A stretch of 64,000 bases of DNA from Paeniglutamicibacter quisquiliarum (GCF_019084045.1 NZ_JAHRED010000003.1:372001-436000), one strand, 5' to 3'. Shown: positions 16,991-25,627, counted from the stretch's first letter. Notes: generated by a model not told the origin, from the sequence alone. Made by a program: numbers and translations.

Positions 16991-18484
16991 TTGAGCCACA
17001 GACTGCGCCGCGTCGCCGCCACGGTCCTGACCCTGGCGCTCTGCATGTCTGCCGCGCTCACCGCGGCTCCGGCCGCGCAAGCGGATGCGGCCCGCGACGG
17101 GCAGTGGTGGCTTCAGGCCTCGGGCATCTCCAAGGCGTGGGGTGTCTCGAAGGGGGCGGGTGTCAAGGTCGCCGTCATTGACACCGGCATCGACAAGACC
17201 CACCCTGACCTGCGCGGCGTGGTGAGCGGCGGCACCGACGTCTCGGGGGCCGGAAACGCCGACGGCTCGAAGCCGCTGGGCACCCTTCCGGAACACGGGA
17301 CGCTCGTGGCAACGCTGCTGGCCGGCCGCGGCAACAACAAGGCGGCGATCGCAGCGGCCAAGGCCGATGCCGAAGCGCAAAAAATCGCCTACGAGAAGGC
17401 GGTGAAATCCGCCAAGGAAGCCAAGGAAGATCCGCCCCCGGCACCGGAGGAAATCAAGATCCCGAAGCCGGGCCCGGGTCCCGACGGGATGCTGGGGGTG
17501 GCCCCGGAGGCCGAGGTGCTCTCCGTCTCGCTGTGGATGGGCACCGAAAACCCCGCGGGGATCTCCGTGGAGAACCAGGTTCCCGCGGCAGTGAAATGGG
17601 CCGTGGACAGCGGCGCCAAGGTCATCAACATCTCCCTGGGTTCCACCCAGCCTGACTGGCCGGTCAGCTGGGACACCGCGTTCAAGTACGCCGAGGACAG
17701 GGACGTGGTCATCGTCGCGGCGGCGGGCAACCGCGCCGGCGGCATGAAGCAGGTCGGGGCGCCGGCGACGATTCCCGGCGTGCTCACCGTGGCGGGCATC
17801 GACCGCAAGGGCAAGGCCAGCGTCGATTCCTCCACCGAGGGCATCAGCATCGGCGTGGCGGCTCCCGCCGACCCGCTGGTCGGAGGGCTGCCCGGCGGCC
17901 GCTACGCCGACTGGTCGGGCACCTCCGGCGCGGCCCCGCTGGTTGCCGGTGTGGCGGCCATGATCCGCTCCAAGTATCCCGAGATGAAGGCCCCGCAGGT
18001 CATCAACCGGATCCTGTCCACCGCGCGCGATGCGGGGGCACCGGGCGTCGACAACCTGTACGGCCACGGCATCCTCGACGCCTACGCGGCACTCACCGCG
18101 CCCGTCGCCGAGGTCAAGGCCAATCCCATGAACACCATCACCGAATGGATCCGGGTGCACCGCCGCGGCCCGCAGGTCAATACCGCGCCCACCGGTGACC
18201 CGGGCATCTCCACGGAGAAATCCAGCGTCAAGCCGATTGCCGCGCCCGCCCCGCAGGCGCCGGGGGACGACGTCGGCTTCCTGCCGCCGCTGCTGGTACT
18301 GGGCTTTGGCGGGCTGCTGGGGCTCACCGTCCTGGCCGGGACCCTGCATTTCGCCCGTTCCCGGCACCGGGCCGCCGTTGCCGAATCGGCCAAGAGCGCG
18401 CCGGTTGCCGCGCTGAAGCTCGGCGACCGCCCCGGGACCAAGGACATTTTCGACGAGCTTCCGGAGTCCGGCCCGGACGCCTGA
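16991..18484 (+). CDS. secreted, membrane-anchored S8 serine protease, mycosin-like
   Basis: 497 residues. A signal peptide (R-R-V-A-A-T-V-L-T-L-A-L, cleavage near A-Q-A) precedes a subtilisin domain with Asp64 (V-I-D-T-G), His102 (E-H-G-T) and Ser312 (S-G-T-S-G-A-A-P). A membrane segment lies at about 435-460 (L-L-V-L-G-F-G-G-L-L), followed by a short basic tail. This layout is that of mycosins, the proteases of type VII secretion. An extra Lys/Ala-rich then Pro-rich stretch (about 113-165) interrupts the domain after the catalytic histidine. No ESX genes are in the window, so a mycosin role is unproven. TTG 16991 is chosen for AGGAG 5 bases upstream and because the signal peptide starts there. 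Confidence 0.85.
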   Translation: MSHRLRRVAATVLTLALCMSAALTAAPAAQADAARDGQWWLQASGISKAWGVSKGAGVKVAVIDTGIDKTHPDLRGVVSGGTDVSGAGNADGSKPLGTLPEHGTLVATLLAGRGNNKAAIAAAKADAEAQKIAYEKAVKSAKEAKEDPPPAPEEIKIPKPGPGPDGMLGVAPEAEVLSVSLWMGTENPAGISVENQVPAAVKWAVDSGAKVINISLGSTQPDWPVSWDTAFKYAEDRDVVIVAAAGNRAGGMKQVGAPATIPGVLTVAGIDRKGKASVDSSTEGISIGVAAPADPLVGGLPGGRYADWSGTSGAAPLVAGVAAMIRSKYPEMKAPQVINRILSTARDAGAPGVDNLYGHGILDAYAALTAPVAEVKANPMNTITEWIRVHRRGPQVNTAPTGDPGISTEKSSVKPIAAPAPQAPGDDVGFLPPLLVLGFGGLLGLTVLAGTLHFARSRHRAAVAESAKSAPVAALKLGDRPGTKDIFDELPESGPDA

Positions 18485-18537
18485 GGGCCGCCTGGAAATA
18501 GTGGTGATTGCCACGCCATTGGCCGCTAGTGAAGACT

Positions 18538-18566
18538 TTCACAAACGGTGTTTTTGGGGATAGGAT
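18538..18566 (+). promoter_or_regulatory. promoter of a leaderless ndh gene
   Basis: -35 TTCACA (18538-18543), 17-base spacer, -10 TAGGAT (18561-18566). The ATG at 18574 follows 7 bases after the -10, so transcription probably starts at the start codon. Confidence 0.6.
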
Positions 18567-18573
18567 GGGCTAC

Positions 18574-19947
18574 ATGCCTATCACTACACAATTTTCCGAC
18601 CGCCCGCGCATTCTTGTCGTTGGCGGCGGCTACGTTGGACTTTACGTAGCCATGAAGCTGCAGAAGAAGGTCAAGGACCACGGCGGCATCGTCACCGTTG
18701 TCGACCCGCTTCCCTACATGACCTACCAGCCCTTCCTCCCCGAGGTCGCCGGCGGACAGATCGAACCTCGCCACGCGGTGGTCTCCCACCGCCAGCACCT
18801 CAAGCACGCAGAACTGATCACCGGCCGCGTCTCGGCCGTCGACCACAAGAACAACAAGGCCGTCATCGTGCCGGTTGTCGGCGAGCCCTTTGAGCTTGAA
18901 TACCGCGACGTCGTGATGGCCGCCGGTGCCGTCACCCGCACCTTCCCGATCCCCGGCCTCGCCGACACCGGCATCGGCCTGAAGTCGATCGAGGAAGCCG
19001 TTGCCCTGCGCAACAAGATCCTCGAGCGCATCGAATCCGCCTCGCTGATGACCAACGCCACGGAGCGCAAGCGCGCCCTGACCTTCGTCGTGGTCGGCGG
19101 CGGCTTTGCCGGCATCGAGACCATCGCCGAGATCGAGGACATGGCCCGCCACGCCGCCGCCCTGAACGGCCGCATCGGCAAGGACGAGCTGCGCTTCGTG
19201 CTGGTCGAGGCCATGGGCCGGATCATGCCCGAGGTCACCGAAGACCAGGCGCTGTGGGTTGTCGACCACCTGCGCAGCCGCGGCATCGAGGTGCTGCTGA
19301 ACACCTCCCTGGCCAACGCCGAGGAAGGTGTCCTGGCCCTGATCAACATGCCTGACAAGTCCGACGCGGAGACCTTCGAGTCCGACACCCTGATCTGGAC
19401 CGCCGGCGTCATGGCCAACCCGATGGTGCGCTCCACCGACTTCCCGATCGAGGCCCGCGGCCGCGTCATGACCGGCACCGACCTGCGCATCACCGGCGAA
19501 GACGGAATCGCCATCGAGGGCGCTTGGGCAGCCGGCGACGTCTCGGCCGTGCCCGACGTGACCGGCGGACTGCCCGACGGCACCTGCGTGCCCAACGCAC
19601 AGCACGCCGTGCGCCAGGCCAAGCTGCTGGCACACAACCTGTACGCCACCCGCTACGGCGTGGGCCAGGTCAAGAACTACAAGCACAAGAACCTCGGCGC
19701 GGTAGCCGGATTCGGTGCCAACAAGGGCGTCGCCAAGGTCATGGGCCTCAAGCTCAAGGGCTGGCCCGCCTGGATGGCCCACCGCGGCTACCACGGCATG
19801 GCCATGCCGACCTTCGAGCGCAAGTTCCGCGTCCTGGGCGACTGGATGGTTGCGCTGTTCTTCCAGCGCGACACCCTGCAGCTGAACAACCTCGAAACCC
19901 CGCGCGCCACCTTCGTGGAGGCGGCAACGCCGAAGCCGCGCGCCTAG
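18574..19947 (+). CDS. ndh: type II NADH dehydrogenase (FAD-dependent)
   Basis: 457-residue flavoprotein. Passes electrons from NADH to menaquinone without pumping protons, bound peripherally at the membrane. Two dinucleotide folds are seen: I-L-V-V-G-G-G-Y-V-G (FAD, residues 13-22) and F-V-V-V-G-G-G-F-A-G-I-E near residue 167 (NADH). Further marks are Y-Q-P-F-L-P-E-V-A-G-G, W-A-A-G-D near 317 with the flavin-site aspartate, and Q-H-A-V-R-Q-A. The C-terminal region with K-G-W-P-A-W-M-A-H-R-G-Y-H is typical of NDH-2. The start is set by the promoter spacing; ATG 18565 is the alternative. A large nested hairpin follows. Confidence 0.93.
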   Translation: MPITTQFSDRPRILVVGGGYVGLYVAMKLQKKVKDHGGIVTVVDPLPYMTYQPFLPEVAGGQIEPRHAVVSHRQHLKHAELITGRVSAVDHKNNKAVIVPVVGEPFELEYRDVVMAAGAVTRTFPIPGLADTGIGLKSIEEAVALRNKILERIESASLMTNATERKRALTFVVVGGGFAGIETIAEIEDMARHAAALNGRIGKDELRFVLVEAMGRIMPEVTEDQALWVVDHLRSRGIEVLLNTSLANAEEGVLALINMPDKSDAETFESDTLIWTAGVMANPMVRSTDFPIEARGRVMTGTDLRITGEDGIAIEGAWAAGDVSAVPDVTGGLPDGTCVPNAQHAVRQAKLLAHNLYATRYGVGQVKNYKHKNLGAVAGFGANKGVAKVMGLKLKGWPAWMAHRGYHGMAMPTFERKFRVLGDWMVALFFQRDTLQLNNLETPRATFVEAATPKPRA

Positions 19948-19961
19948 CAGCGACGGACTGA

Positions 19962-20048
19962 GGGCGGCGGCAACACGCCATGGATCCCGGGCACCAAAGT
20001 GATAGGCCCACGGCCCGGGAACCCAGGATGACTTTGCCGCCGCCCTTT
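19962..20048 (+). terminator. nested double hairpin after ndh
   Basis: Outer arms GGGCGGCGGCAA (19962-19973) and TTGCCGCCGCCC (20034-20045) are perfectly complementary and followed by TTT. An inner perfect pair TCCCGGG (19985-19991) / CCCGGGA (20014-20020) lies inside. It is longer and more elaborate than a normal terminator, so a small structured RNA is possible. Confidence 0.65.
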
Positions 20049-20115
20049 CCCATGCATTGCGGGCAACCGGTCGTTTCTCAACCGAGGGGACGATCTTGTA
20101 CGCTTGGTGCAGTAG

Positions 20116-20197
20116 GCCCCCATGGTGGAATTGGCATACACGGCTGACTTAAAATCAGCTGCCGAAAGGCTTGTGGGTTCGAGTCCCACTGGGGGTA
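20116..20197 (+). tRNA. tRNA-Leu (anticodon UAA)
   Basis: Class II tRNA. Acceptor arm GCCCCCA pairs with TGGGGGT, discriminator A. Anticodon stem GCTGA/TCAGC encloses CTTAAAA with TAA at 20150-20152. A variable-arm hairpin (GCC-GAAA-GGC) and T-arm GTGGG-TTCGAGT-CCCAC follow. CCA is not encoded. Reads the rare leucine codon UUA. Confidence 0.95.
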
Positions 20198-20204
20198 CAA
20201 AACG

Positions 20205-20253
20205 AAAGGCTCCTGTTGTCCCGAATTTGCGGGAGAGCAGGAGCCTTTGTTTT
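20205..20253 (+). terminator. intrinsic terminator of tRNA-Leu
   Basis: AAAGGCTCCTG / CAGGAGCCTTT stem, 22-base loop with its own small stem, followed by GTTTT. Confidence 0.85.
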
Positions 20254-20272
20254 CCCGGCTGCAATCCGGGCC

Positions 20273-20304
20273 TCATTTTCGGATGCCGCGACAGCCGAAA
20301 ATGA
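20273..20304. repeat. perfect inverted repeat between tRNA-Leu and the Bax-inhibitor-like gene
   Basis: TCATTTTCGG and CCGAAAATGA flank a 12-base loop. No T-run follows. Function unknown: a second terminator hairpin or a repeat unit are both possible. Confidence 0.5.
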
Positions 20305-20447
20305 CGGGGATGCCGCCCATGTTGCCCTAAAAGCCACAAGCTACACGCTAAAACCCAAAAAGGTGGTGATTTGGGGATTTATTGGTCTGCATCGAGCGTT
20401 CTACCAACGTAGGCTATTTACTAACAACCCTACGGAGGAGAATCACC

Positions 20448-21260
20448 ATGGCCCTGGGCGGAAACCCGGTCTTCAATTCCAAGAACTACCGCGAGCAGAC
20501 CCGTGCGGCCGGCGCAACGGGTGCCGCGTCCACGACCTATGCTCAGCCGATGAGCGCGCAAGCGCTGCAGGACCTGTACACGCAGCCGTCCGCATCGCCG
20601 CAGGAAACCGGCCGCATGACCTATGCGGATGTCATCAACAAGACCATGCTGACACTTGGCCTGGTCGTCATCGGTGCCGCCATTGGCTGGCAGTTCCCGG
20701 GGCTGATGATCGTCGGCGCACTGGTCGGCCTGGTTCTCGGCCTGGTCAACGCTTTCAAGCGCCAGCCCTCGCCGATCCTGATCATGCTCTACGCGGGCTT
20801 CGAAGGCATCTTCCTGGGCGGGCTGTCGGGCGTCTTCGAGAACATGTACCCGGGCATCGCCGTCCAGGCCGTGCTCGCGACCCTGTCGGTCTTCGCCGTG
20901 ACGCTGATGCTTTACCGCTCGGGCAAGTACCGCGCGACCCCGAAGATGACCCGCATGTTCATGATCGCGATGATCGGCTACGGCCTGTTCTCGCTGCTGA
21001 ACTTCGGCCTGATGATGTTCGGTGTCATCGACGGCATGTTCGGCATGCGCAGCGGCCTGCTTGGCCTGGGCATCGGCGTTCTCGCCGTCCTGCTGGCCAC
21101 CTACGCGCTGGTGCTGGACTTCACCAACATCTCCGAGGGCGTGCGCCAGGGGGCTCCTGCCAAGATGGCCTGGGCAGCCGCGTTCGGCCTGACCGTGACA
21201 CTCATCTGGCTCTACGTTGAGATTCTGCGCATTCTGGCCATCTTGCGTGGCGACGACTAG
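20448..21260 (+). CDS. Bax inhibitor-1/YccA-family membrane protein
   Basis: 270 residues. A hydrophilic N-terminus of about 60 residues (M-A-L-G-G-N-P-V-F-N start, shared by actinobacterial members) is followed by seven hydrophobic segments, with charged loops after T-M-L-T-L-G and around A-T-P-K-M-T-R. The last segment ends in L-R-I-L-A-I-L-R and acidic residues, the region where BI-1 proteins have their pH-sensing aspartates. Some bacterial relatives act as calcium leak channels; a role here is inference. ATG 20448 has a strong GGAGGAG 7 bases upstream. A very strong intrinsic terminator follows. Confidence 0.85.
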   Translation: MALGGNPVFNSKNYREQTRAAGATGAASTTYAQPMSAQALQDLYTQPSASPQETGRMTYADVINKTMLTLGLVVIGAAIGWQFPGLMIVGALVGLVLGLVNAFKRQPSPILIMLYAGFEGIFLGGLSGVFENMYPGIAVQAVLATLSVFAVTLMLYRSGKYRATPKMTRMFMIAMIGYGLFSLLNFGLMMFGVIDGMFGMRSGLLGLGIGVLAVLLATYALVLDFTNISEGVRQGAPAKMAWAAAFGLTVTLIWLYVEILRILAILRGDD

Positions 21261-21276
21261 TCAATCTGCCGTGTGA

Positions 21277-21320
21277 CCGCGGGGCAGTACCCATGATTTG
21301 GGTACTGCCCCGCGGTTTTT
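21277..21320 (+). terminator. strong intrinsic terminator
   Basis: Perfect 16-bp stem CCGCGGGGCAGTACCC / GGGTACTGCCCCGCGG, 7-base loop, followed by TTTTT. Confidence 0.93.
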
Positions 21321-21464
21321 CTGCAATATGTGCGTCATCAATGCCGCACAGTCAACTTCCAGGGGATAACGTATGTTCATGGCATTTACAGGCAGCTTGG
21401 ATGCGACCGGGAGGCATGGACGCCCGGTCGCTGCGCCCCGGTTCGGTTCCCTCGGGGCAGCGGC

Positions 21465-22781
21465 ATGAAGCTGCCGCGCGCCTTCAAGCGCCTGGCCGCC
21501 GCCACCGAAGCCGTGCAGCAGGGGGCCCAGGCAACCAAGCAGCGCCTGGCCACCTATCCCGAAGCCGAGACGGTCGAAGTGCCGTCCTACGCAGATCACG
21601 CCACGGCCGAAGACCTGCCCTACGGCGTTCGCATTGCTGCCTCCTGGTCCTGGCGGCTGATTGTCATCGTGATTGCACTGGGCATCGCCGTGTGGCTGCT
21701 GTCCCACGTGTCGCTGCTGGTGATCCCGCTGATGATCGCTGCCCTGTTGGCGGGGCTGCTGAGCCCCGTGGTGAAATTCCTGAACCGTGCGCTTCGCTTC
21801 CCCAGGGGGCTTTCCGTCGGGGTGACCATGATCGGATTCCTGGCGCTGATCGTCGGGGGCCTGTCGATCGTCGGGCAGCGGCTGGCCACCGGATTCGCCT
21901 CGCTGTGGTCCCAGGCCCTGACCGGCATCGGCCAGATCCAGCATTGGCTCTCCACCGGCCCCCTTGCCTTGAGCAACCAGGACGTGGACCAGCTGGTCCA
22001 GGACGCCCTGAACCAGCTCAGGAACAATTCCTCCTCGATTCTTTCCGGCGCGCTGTCCTGGGGCACCACGCTGGGGCACCTGATCACCGGGTTGCTGCTG
22101 GTGCTCTTCTCGCTGATCTTCCTGCTGCTTGACGGTGCGCGGATCGGGCGCTTCTTCGTCAACATCCTGCCGCGCCGCGCGCGGGCCGCAGCCCACGGCG
22201 CCGGACGCCGGGGCTGGGCCTCGATGGTCGTCTACGTGCGCGTCCAGCTCTTCGTCGCCTTCATCGACGCGGTGGGCATCGGCGTCGGCGCACTGATCCT
22301 CGGGGTGCCGCTGGCGCTGCCGCTGGGCGTGCTCGTCTTCATCGGTTCCTTCATCCCGGTCGTGGGCGCATTGGTCACCGGCGCTGTTGCAGTGCTGCTG
22401 GCCCTGGTCGCCAACGGCCCGGTGAACGCGCTCATCATGCTCCTGGTCGTGCTGTTTGTGCAGCAGGCCGAATCACACATCCTGCAGCCGCTGATCATGG
22501 GCAAGGCGGTGAGCCTGCACCCGCTGGCCGTCGTCATGGCCGTGGCCGGAGGCTCCATCGTCGCCGGCATCGCCGGCGCCCTGTTTGCCGTTCCGGTGCT
22601 GGCCGTGGCCAACACCGTGGTCAAGTACATCGCCGACCGGGGCTGGGAACACGAGACCCCGTTCGGTCCCCAGACAGCGGCCATGGCCGCGGTGGGCGAA
22701 TCCCGAATTACCAAGCCGGTCCGCACCACGGAACCGGCTCCCGCAGACCTTGACGGAGAAGAACCAGACCCCGGTTCCTGA
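21465..22781 (+). CDS. AI-2E family transporter-like membrane protein
   Basis: 438 residues. After about 50 hydrophilic residues come eight or so hydrophobic segments: paired N-terminal helices (I-V-I-V-I-A-L-G-I-A-V-W-L-L and L-L-V-I-P-L-M-I-A-A-L-L-A-G), a long amphipathic periplasmic-type region, then a C-terminal cluster. Family motifs P-L-G-V-L-V-F-I-G-S-F-I-P-V-V-G-A and I-L-Q-P-L-I-M-G-K-A-V-S-L-H-P are clear. Members have been proposed as AI-2 exporters or Na+/H+ antiporters; the name is a family label only. The last 40 residues are acidic. ATG 21465 is chosen because homology-like sequence begins there; no good Shine-Dalgarno is visible. Confidence 0.85.
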   Translation: MKLPRAFKRLAAATEAVQQGAQATKQRLATYPEAETVEVPSYADHATAEDLPYGVRIAASWSWRLIVIVIALGIAVWLLSHVSLLVIPLMIAALLAGLLSPVVKFLNRALRFPRGLSVGVTMIGFLALIVGGLSIVGQRLATGFASLWSQALTGIGQIQHWLSTGPLALSNQDVDQLVQDALNQLRNNSSSILSGALSWGTTLGHLITGLLLVLFSLIFLLLDGARIGRFFVNILPRRARAAAHGAGRRGWASMVVYVRVQLFVAFIDAVGIGVGALILGVPLALPLGVLVFIGSFIPVVGALVTGAVAVLLALVANGPVNALIMLLVVLFVQQAESHILQPLIMGKAVSLHPLAVVMAVAGGSIVAGIAGALFAVPVLAVANTVVKYIADRGWEHETPFGPQTAAMAAVGESRITKPVRTTEPAPADLDGEEPDPGS

Positions 22782-22885
22782 TCCCGCACGCCGCCCAAAC
22801 TGCCCGGCACAAGGTCCTGGCCCGAAAGACTTCCCGACCCGATTGCATTCGCGTGTCCGCACACGCCCAGAAGAAAGCCGCTCCC

Positions 22886-24136
22886 ATGATCCAGAAGACC
22901 ACACTCCCGGTGAGCCTGTCCGACATCGAAGAGGCCCGGGCCCTGCTTGAGGGCGTCAGCGTCCAGACCCCGATGGAGCACTCGCGCGCGCTGTCCCTGG
23001 ACATCGGCTCGGAAGTCTACCTGAAGTGCGAGAACCTGCAGCGTGCCGGATCGTTCAAGGTCCGCGGCGCCTACGTGCGCATGGCCAAGCTCTCCGCGGA
23101 GGAGCGCGCCCGCGGCGTCGTCGCCGCCTCGGCCGGAAACCACGCCCAGGGCGTGGCCCAGGCGGCACGCCGGCTCGGCATCAAGGCCCGCATCTACATG
23201 CCGCTGGGCGTGGCCCTGCCCAAGCTCACCGCCACCCGCGACCACGGCGCCGAGGTCATCCTGCACGGCCACAACGTCGACGAGGCGCTGGCGGAGGCCG
23301 AGCGCTACGCCACCGCGACGGGCGCCGTGTTCGTGCACCCCTTCGACAACCCCGACATCATTGCCGGGCAGGGCACGATCGGCCTGGAGATCCTCGATCA
23401 GCTGCCCGACGTCGACACCGTGTTGATGGGCGTGGGCGGCGGCGGACTGCTGGCCGGGGTCGCGGTGGCGATCAAGTCCCGTGCCCGGGAACTGGGACGC
23501 GACATCAAGATCATCGGGGTGCAGGCCGAGAATGCCGCGGCCTATCCTCCCTCGCTGGCGGCCGATGCGCTGGTTCCCCTGGACACCGTGCGCACCATTG
23601 CCGACGGCATCGCCGTGGGCCGGCCCGGGCAGCTGCCCTTCCAGATCATCCGCGAGCTTGTCGACGAGGTTGTCACGGTTTCCGAGGACGCGCTGGCGCG
23701 CGCGCTGGTGTTCCTCATGGAACGCTCCAAGCTGGTGGTGGAGCCGGCCGGCGCGGTGGGCGTGGCGGCGCTGCTGGAAGGCAAGCTGGAGGAACTCGGG
23801 CTGAAGCCCACCAAGACGGCGGTGATCCTCTCCGGCGGCAACATCGATCCGCTGCTGATGCTCAAGGTCATCCAACGGGGCCTCTCCGCGGCGGGGCGCT
23901 ACCTCACCGTGCGCATGATGCTCGATGACCGCCCCGGCGAGCTCGCAACGATCTCCCGGGTCATCGCAGAATCCGACGCCAACGTCACCCGGCTTGACCA
24001 CACCCGCGTCGGCGGTTCGCTGTCCATGGGGGACGTGGCGATCACCATCGACATGGAAACCAAGGGCCATGTGCATTCCGAGGCCGTGCTGAACAACCTG
24101 CGGGCCGAGGGCTTCCAGCCCATGATCATGGGCTAG
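22886..24136 (+). CDS. ilvA: threonine ammonia-lyase (threonine dehydratase)
   Basis: 416 residues. PLP enzyme converting threonine to 2-oxobutyrate and ammonia, the entry to isoleucine synthesis or a catabolic step. PLP lysine is Lys58 in A-G-S-F-K-V-R-G-A. The phosphate-binding loop is G-V-G-G-G-G-L-L-A-G near 190, and A-S-A-G-N-H-A-Q-G near 82 is also conserved. A single C-terminal ACT-like domain (about 330-416; R-P-G-E-L-A-T-I-S-R-V-I-A) is present, as in the shorter IlvA type, so allosteric control by amino acids is likely. The upstream GTG at 22853 would add 11 residues; ATG 22886 is preferred. Confidence 0.92.
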   Translation: MIQKTTLPVSLSDIEEARALLEGVSVQTPMEHSRALSLDIGSEVYLKCENLQRAGSFKVRGAYVRMAKLSAEERARGVVAASAGNHAQGVAQAARRLGIKARIYMPLGVALPKLTATRDHGAEVILHGHNVDEALAEAERYATATGAVFVHPFDNPDIIAGQGTIGLEILDQLPDVDTVLMGVGGGGLLAGVAVAIKSRARELGRDIKIIGVQAENAAAYPPSLAADALVPLDTVRTIADGIAVGRPGQLPFQIIRELVDEVVTVSEDALARALVFLMERSKLVVEPAGAVGVAALLEGKLEELGLKPTKTAVILSGGNIDPLLMLKVIQRGLSAAGRYLTVRMMLDDRPGELATISRVIAESDANVTRLDHTRVGGSLSMGDVAITIDMETKGHVHSEAVLNNLRAEGFQPMIMG

Positions 24137-24157
24137 GCAGCTCCCGCCAACCCGCGA

Positions 24158-24198
24158 CAACGCCCCCTGGAATCCAGCTTGGATTCCAGGGGGCGTTG
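24158..24198. terminator. bidirectional hairpin between ilvA and greA
   Basis: Perfect 18-bp stem (CAACGCCCCCTGGAATCC / GGATTCCAGGGGGCGTTG) with a 5-base loop between the convergent ilvA and greA genes. No T-run on either side. Confidence 0.75.
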
Positions 24199-24356
24199 CA
24201 CGTGGTGGCACGAATGCGGCCAGCGGGCCAAAACACCGATGGCCGCCAATGCGACGGCCCTCCGGGTGATCGCCCTAAACGGGGCGAGACTTCCATGTGG
24301 GTGAAGCACTGGCGGCCACCGGGCCACCGCTCACGCCGAGGCGTGGGTGAAAAGAA

Positions 24357-24851
24357 CTATGCGCTGTATGGCTTGCAGGAAACGATCTCGACGGTGATTT
24401 CCTTGCCGTTCGGTGCGGTGTAGGTGAGCGTGTCACCGGACTTGGCACCGTGGACCGCGGCGCCAATCGGGGAGCGCTCCGAGTAGACCTCCAGGTCGGT
24501 GTCCCCGGCGACCTCGCGGCTGCCAAAGAGGAAGGTGGTCTTGTCGCCGGCGATGATCGCCTGAACCAGCATGCCCGGCTCAACGACTCCGTCGTCGGCA
24601 GGGGCTTCGCCCACGTGGGCGCGGCGCAGCAGGTCCTTGAGGTACGCGATGCGAGCCTCGGCCTTGCCCTGCTCTTCCTTGGCCGCGTGGTAGCCGCCGT
24701 TTTCCTTGAGGTCGCCCTCGGAACGTGCCTGCTCAATGCGGTCCACGATTTCCGCGCGGCCCGGGCCGGAGAGATGCTCGAGCTCGACGGTCAGACGGTC
24801 AAAGGCTTCCTGGGTCAGCCAAATAACTGGTTCGTGATTGGTCGTGGTCAC
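24357..24851 (-). CDS. greA: transcription elongation factor GreA
   Basis: 164 residues, full length. Enters the RNA polymerase secondary channel and stimulates cleavage of backtracked RNA. The N-terminal coiled coil (about 15-80) carries the tip acidic residues in S-E-G-D-L-K-E-N-G-G-Y, followed by H-A-A-K-E-E-Q-G. The C-terminal FKBP-like domain reads V-Y-S-E-R-S-P-I-G-A-A-V-H-G-A-K-S-G-D. The gene is followed on the same strand side by the convergent ilvA terminator, and lies downstream of DUF4307 in the conserved greA/DUF4307/mca arrangement. The 266-base gap upstream holds its AT-rich promoter region (about 25000-25040). Confidence 0.96.
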   Translation of the reverse strand: MTTTNHEPVIWLTQEAFDRLTVELEHLSGPGRAEIVDRIEQARSEGDLKENGGYHAAKEEQGKAEARIAYLKDLLRRAHVGEAPADDGVVEPGMLVQAIIAGDKTTFLFGSREVAGDTDLEVYSERSPIGAAVHGAKSGDTLTYTAPNGKEITVEIVSCKPYSA

Positions 24852-25117
24852 GTGGTACTCCTTGTGTAATCAGGGCCGCTACTCCCTGGGGGAACAACAT
24901 GCCGAGACGGTCCCGCCCGATGATGCGACGAACATCTTGCAAGCAAAGACCCCGCACAGTGGGTGAAGAACTTTGTCCGTCACGGTCTGTAGCGGGGCAT
25001 TAACGTATTAGAAAGATATTAGCCGTCATTTGGCTAATTGCCCAAGGTTTGAGCTTTTGGCGTATCGGCGCGTCTCGGCCACTTCACAATGTCCGTTAAG
25101 CGGGGATCGTGTGGGAA

Positions 25118-25519
25118 CTAAGCGTCCTTGATGACCCGGCATTCCTCGACGCCTGCGGTGGTTGCCAGCGATTCGGTGCGAAGCTCGACCTTGAAGCGGG
25201 TATTTGTCATGCCCTTGCCCTCGGTGGGCCCAACGGTCAGCGTCTTCCACCCGACAATGGCGTAGGACTCGCTCAGTGCCCGCACCTCGCATTGCACGGT
25301 TGCGCTCGCGTCCTTGGCGATGTCCACGGTCGCGGTGGCCATGGTGGGGGAGAGGACCTCGAAGGAGTTGTCCTTGAACTGCACGCCGGAAGTGGTTGTG
25401 GTGGTCAAATAGAGCGCACCGAGCACTCCGGCGCCGACGCCGCCGATGATGAGCATCACACGGGTTCTTTTGGCCAAACCCCGCTTGGGGGAACCGTACC
25501 TATTAGTTAAGCTGGACAT
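25118..25519 (-). CDS. DUF4307 membrane-anchored protein
   Basis: 133 residues: a short basic cytoplasmic N-terminus (R-Y-G-S-P-K-R), one membrane helix (V-M-L-I-I-G-G-V-G-A-G-V-L-G-A-L-Y), then an extracytoplasmic beta-rich domain with two cysteines (in V-Q-C-E-V-R-A and V-E-E-C-R-V). The family is actinobacterial and of unknown role, placed between greA and mca in mycobacteria as here. Codon 4 is TTA, a rare codon in this GC-rich genome, matching the tRNA-Leu(UAA) gene 5 kb away. It diverges from mca with 108 bases between the starts. Confidence 0.85.
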   Translation of the reverse strand: MSSLTNRYGSPKRGLAKRTRVMLIIGGVGAGVLGALYLTTTTTSGVQFKDNSFEVLSPTMATATVDIAKDASATVQCEVRALSESYAIVGWKTLTVGPTEGKGMTNTRFKVELRTESLATTAGVEECRVIKDA

Positions 25520-25627
25520 TGGCGCCCCTTTCCATTCGTGGGCGTCGCGGCCGGGAAATCATCCCTACCAGTCTAAGCCTTGGCAAGGGGAACCCTTCAC
25601 CGAGCATGAGAAGTTGGAGCTACCTAG

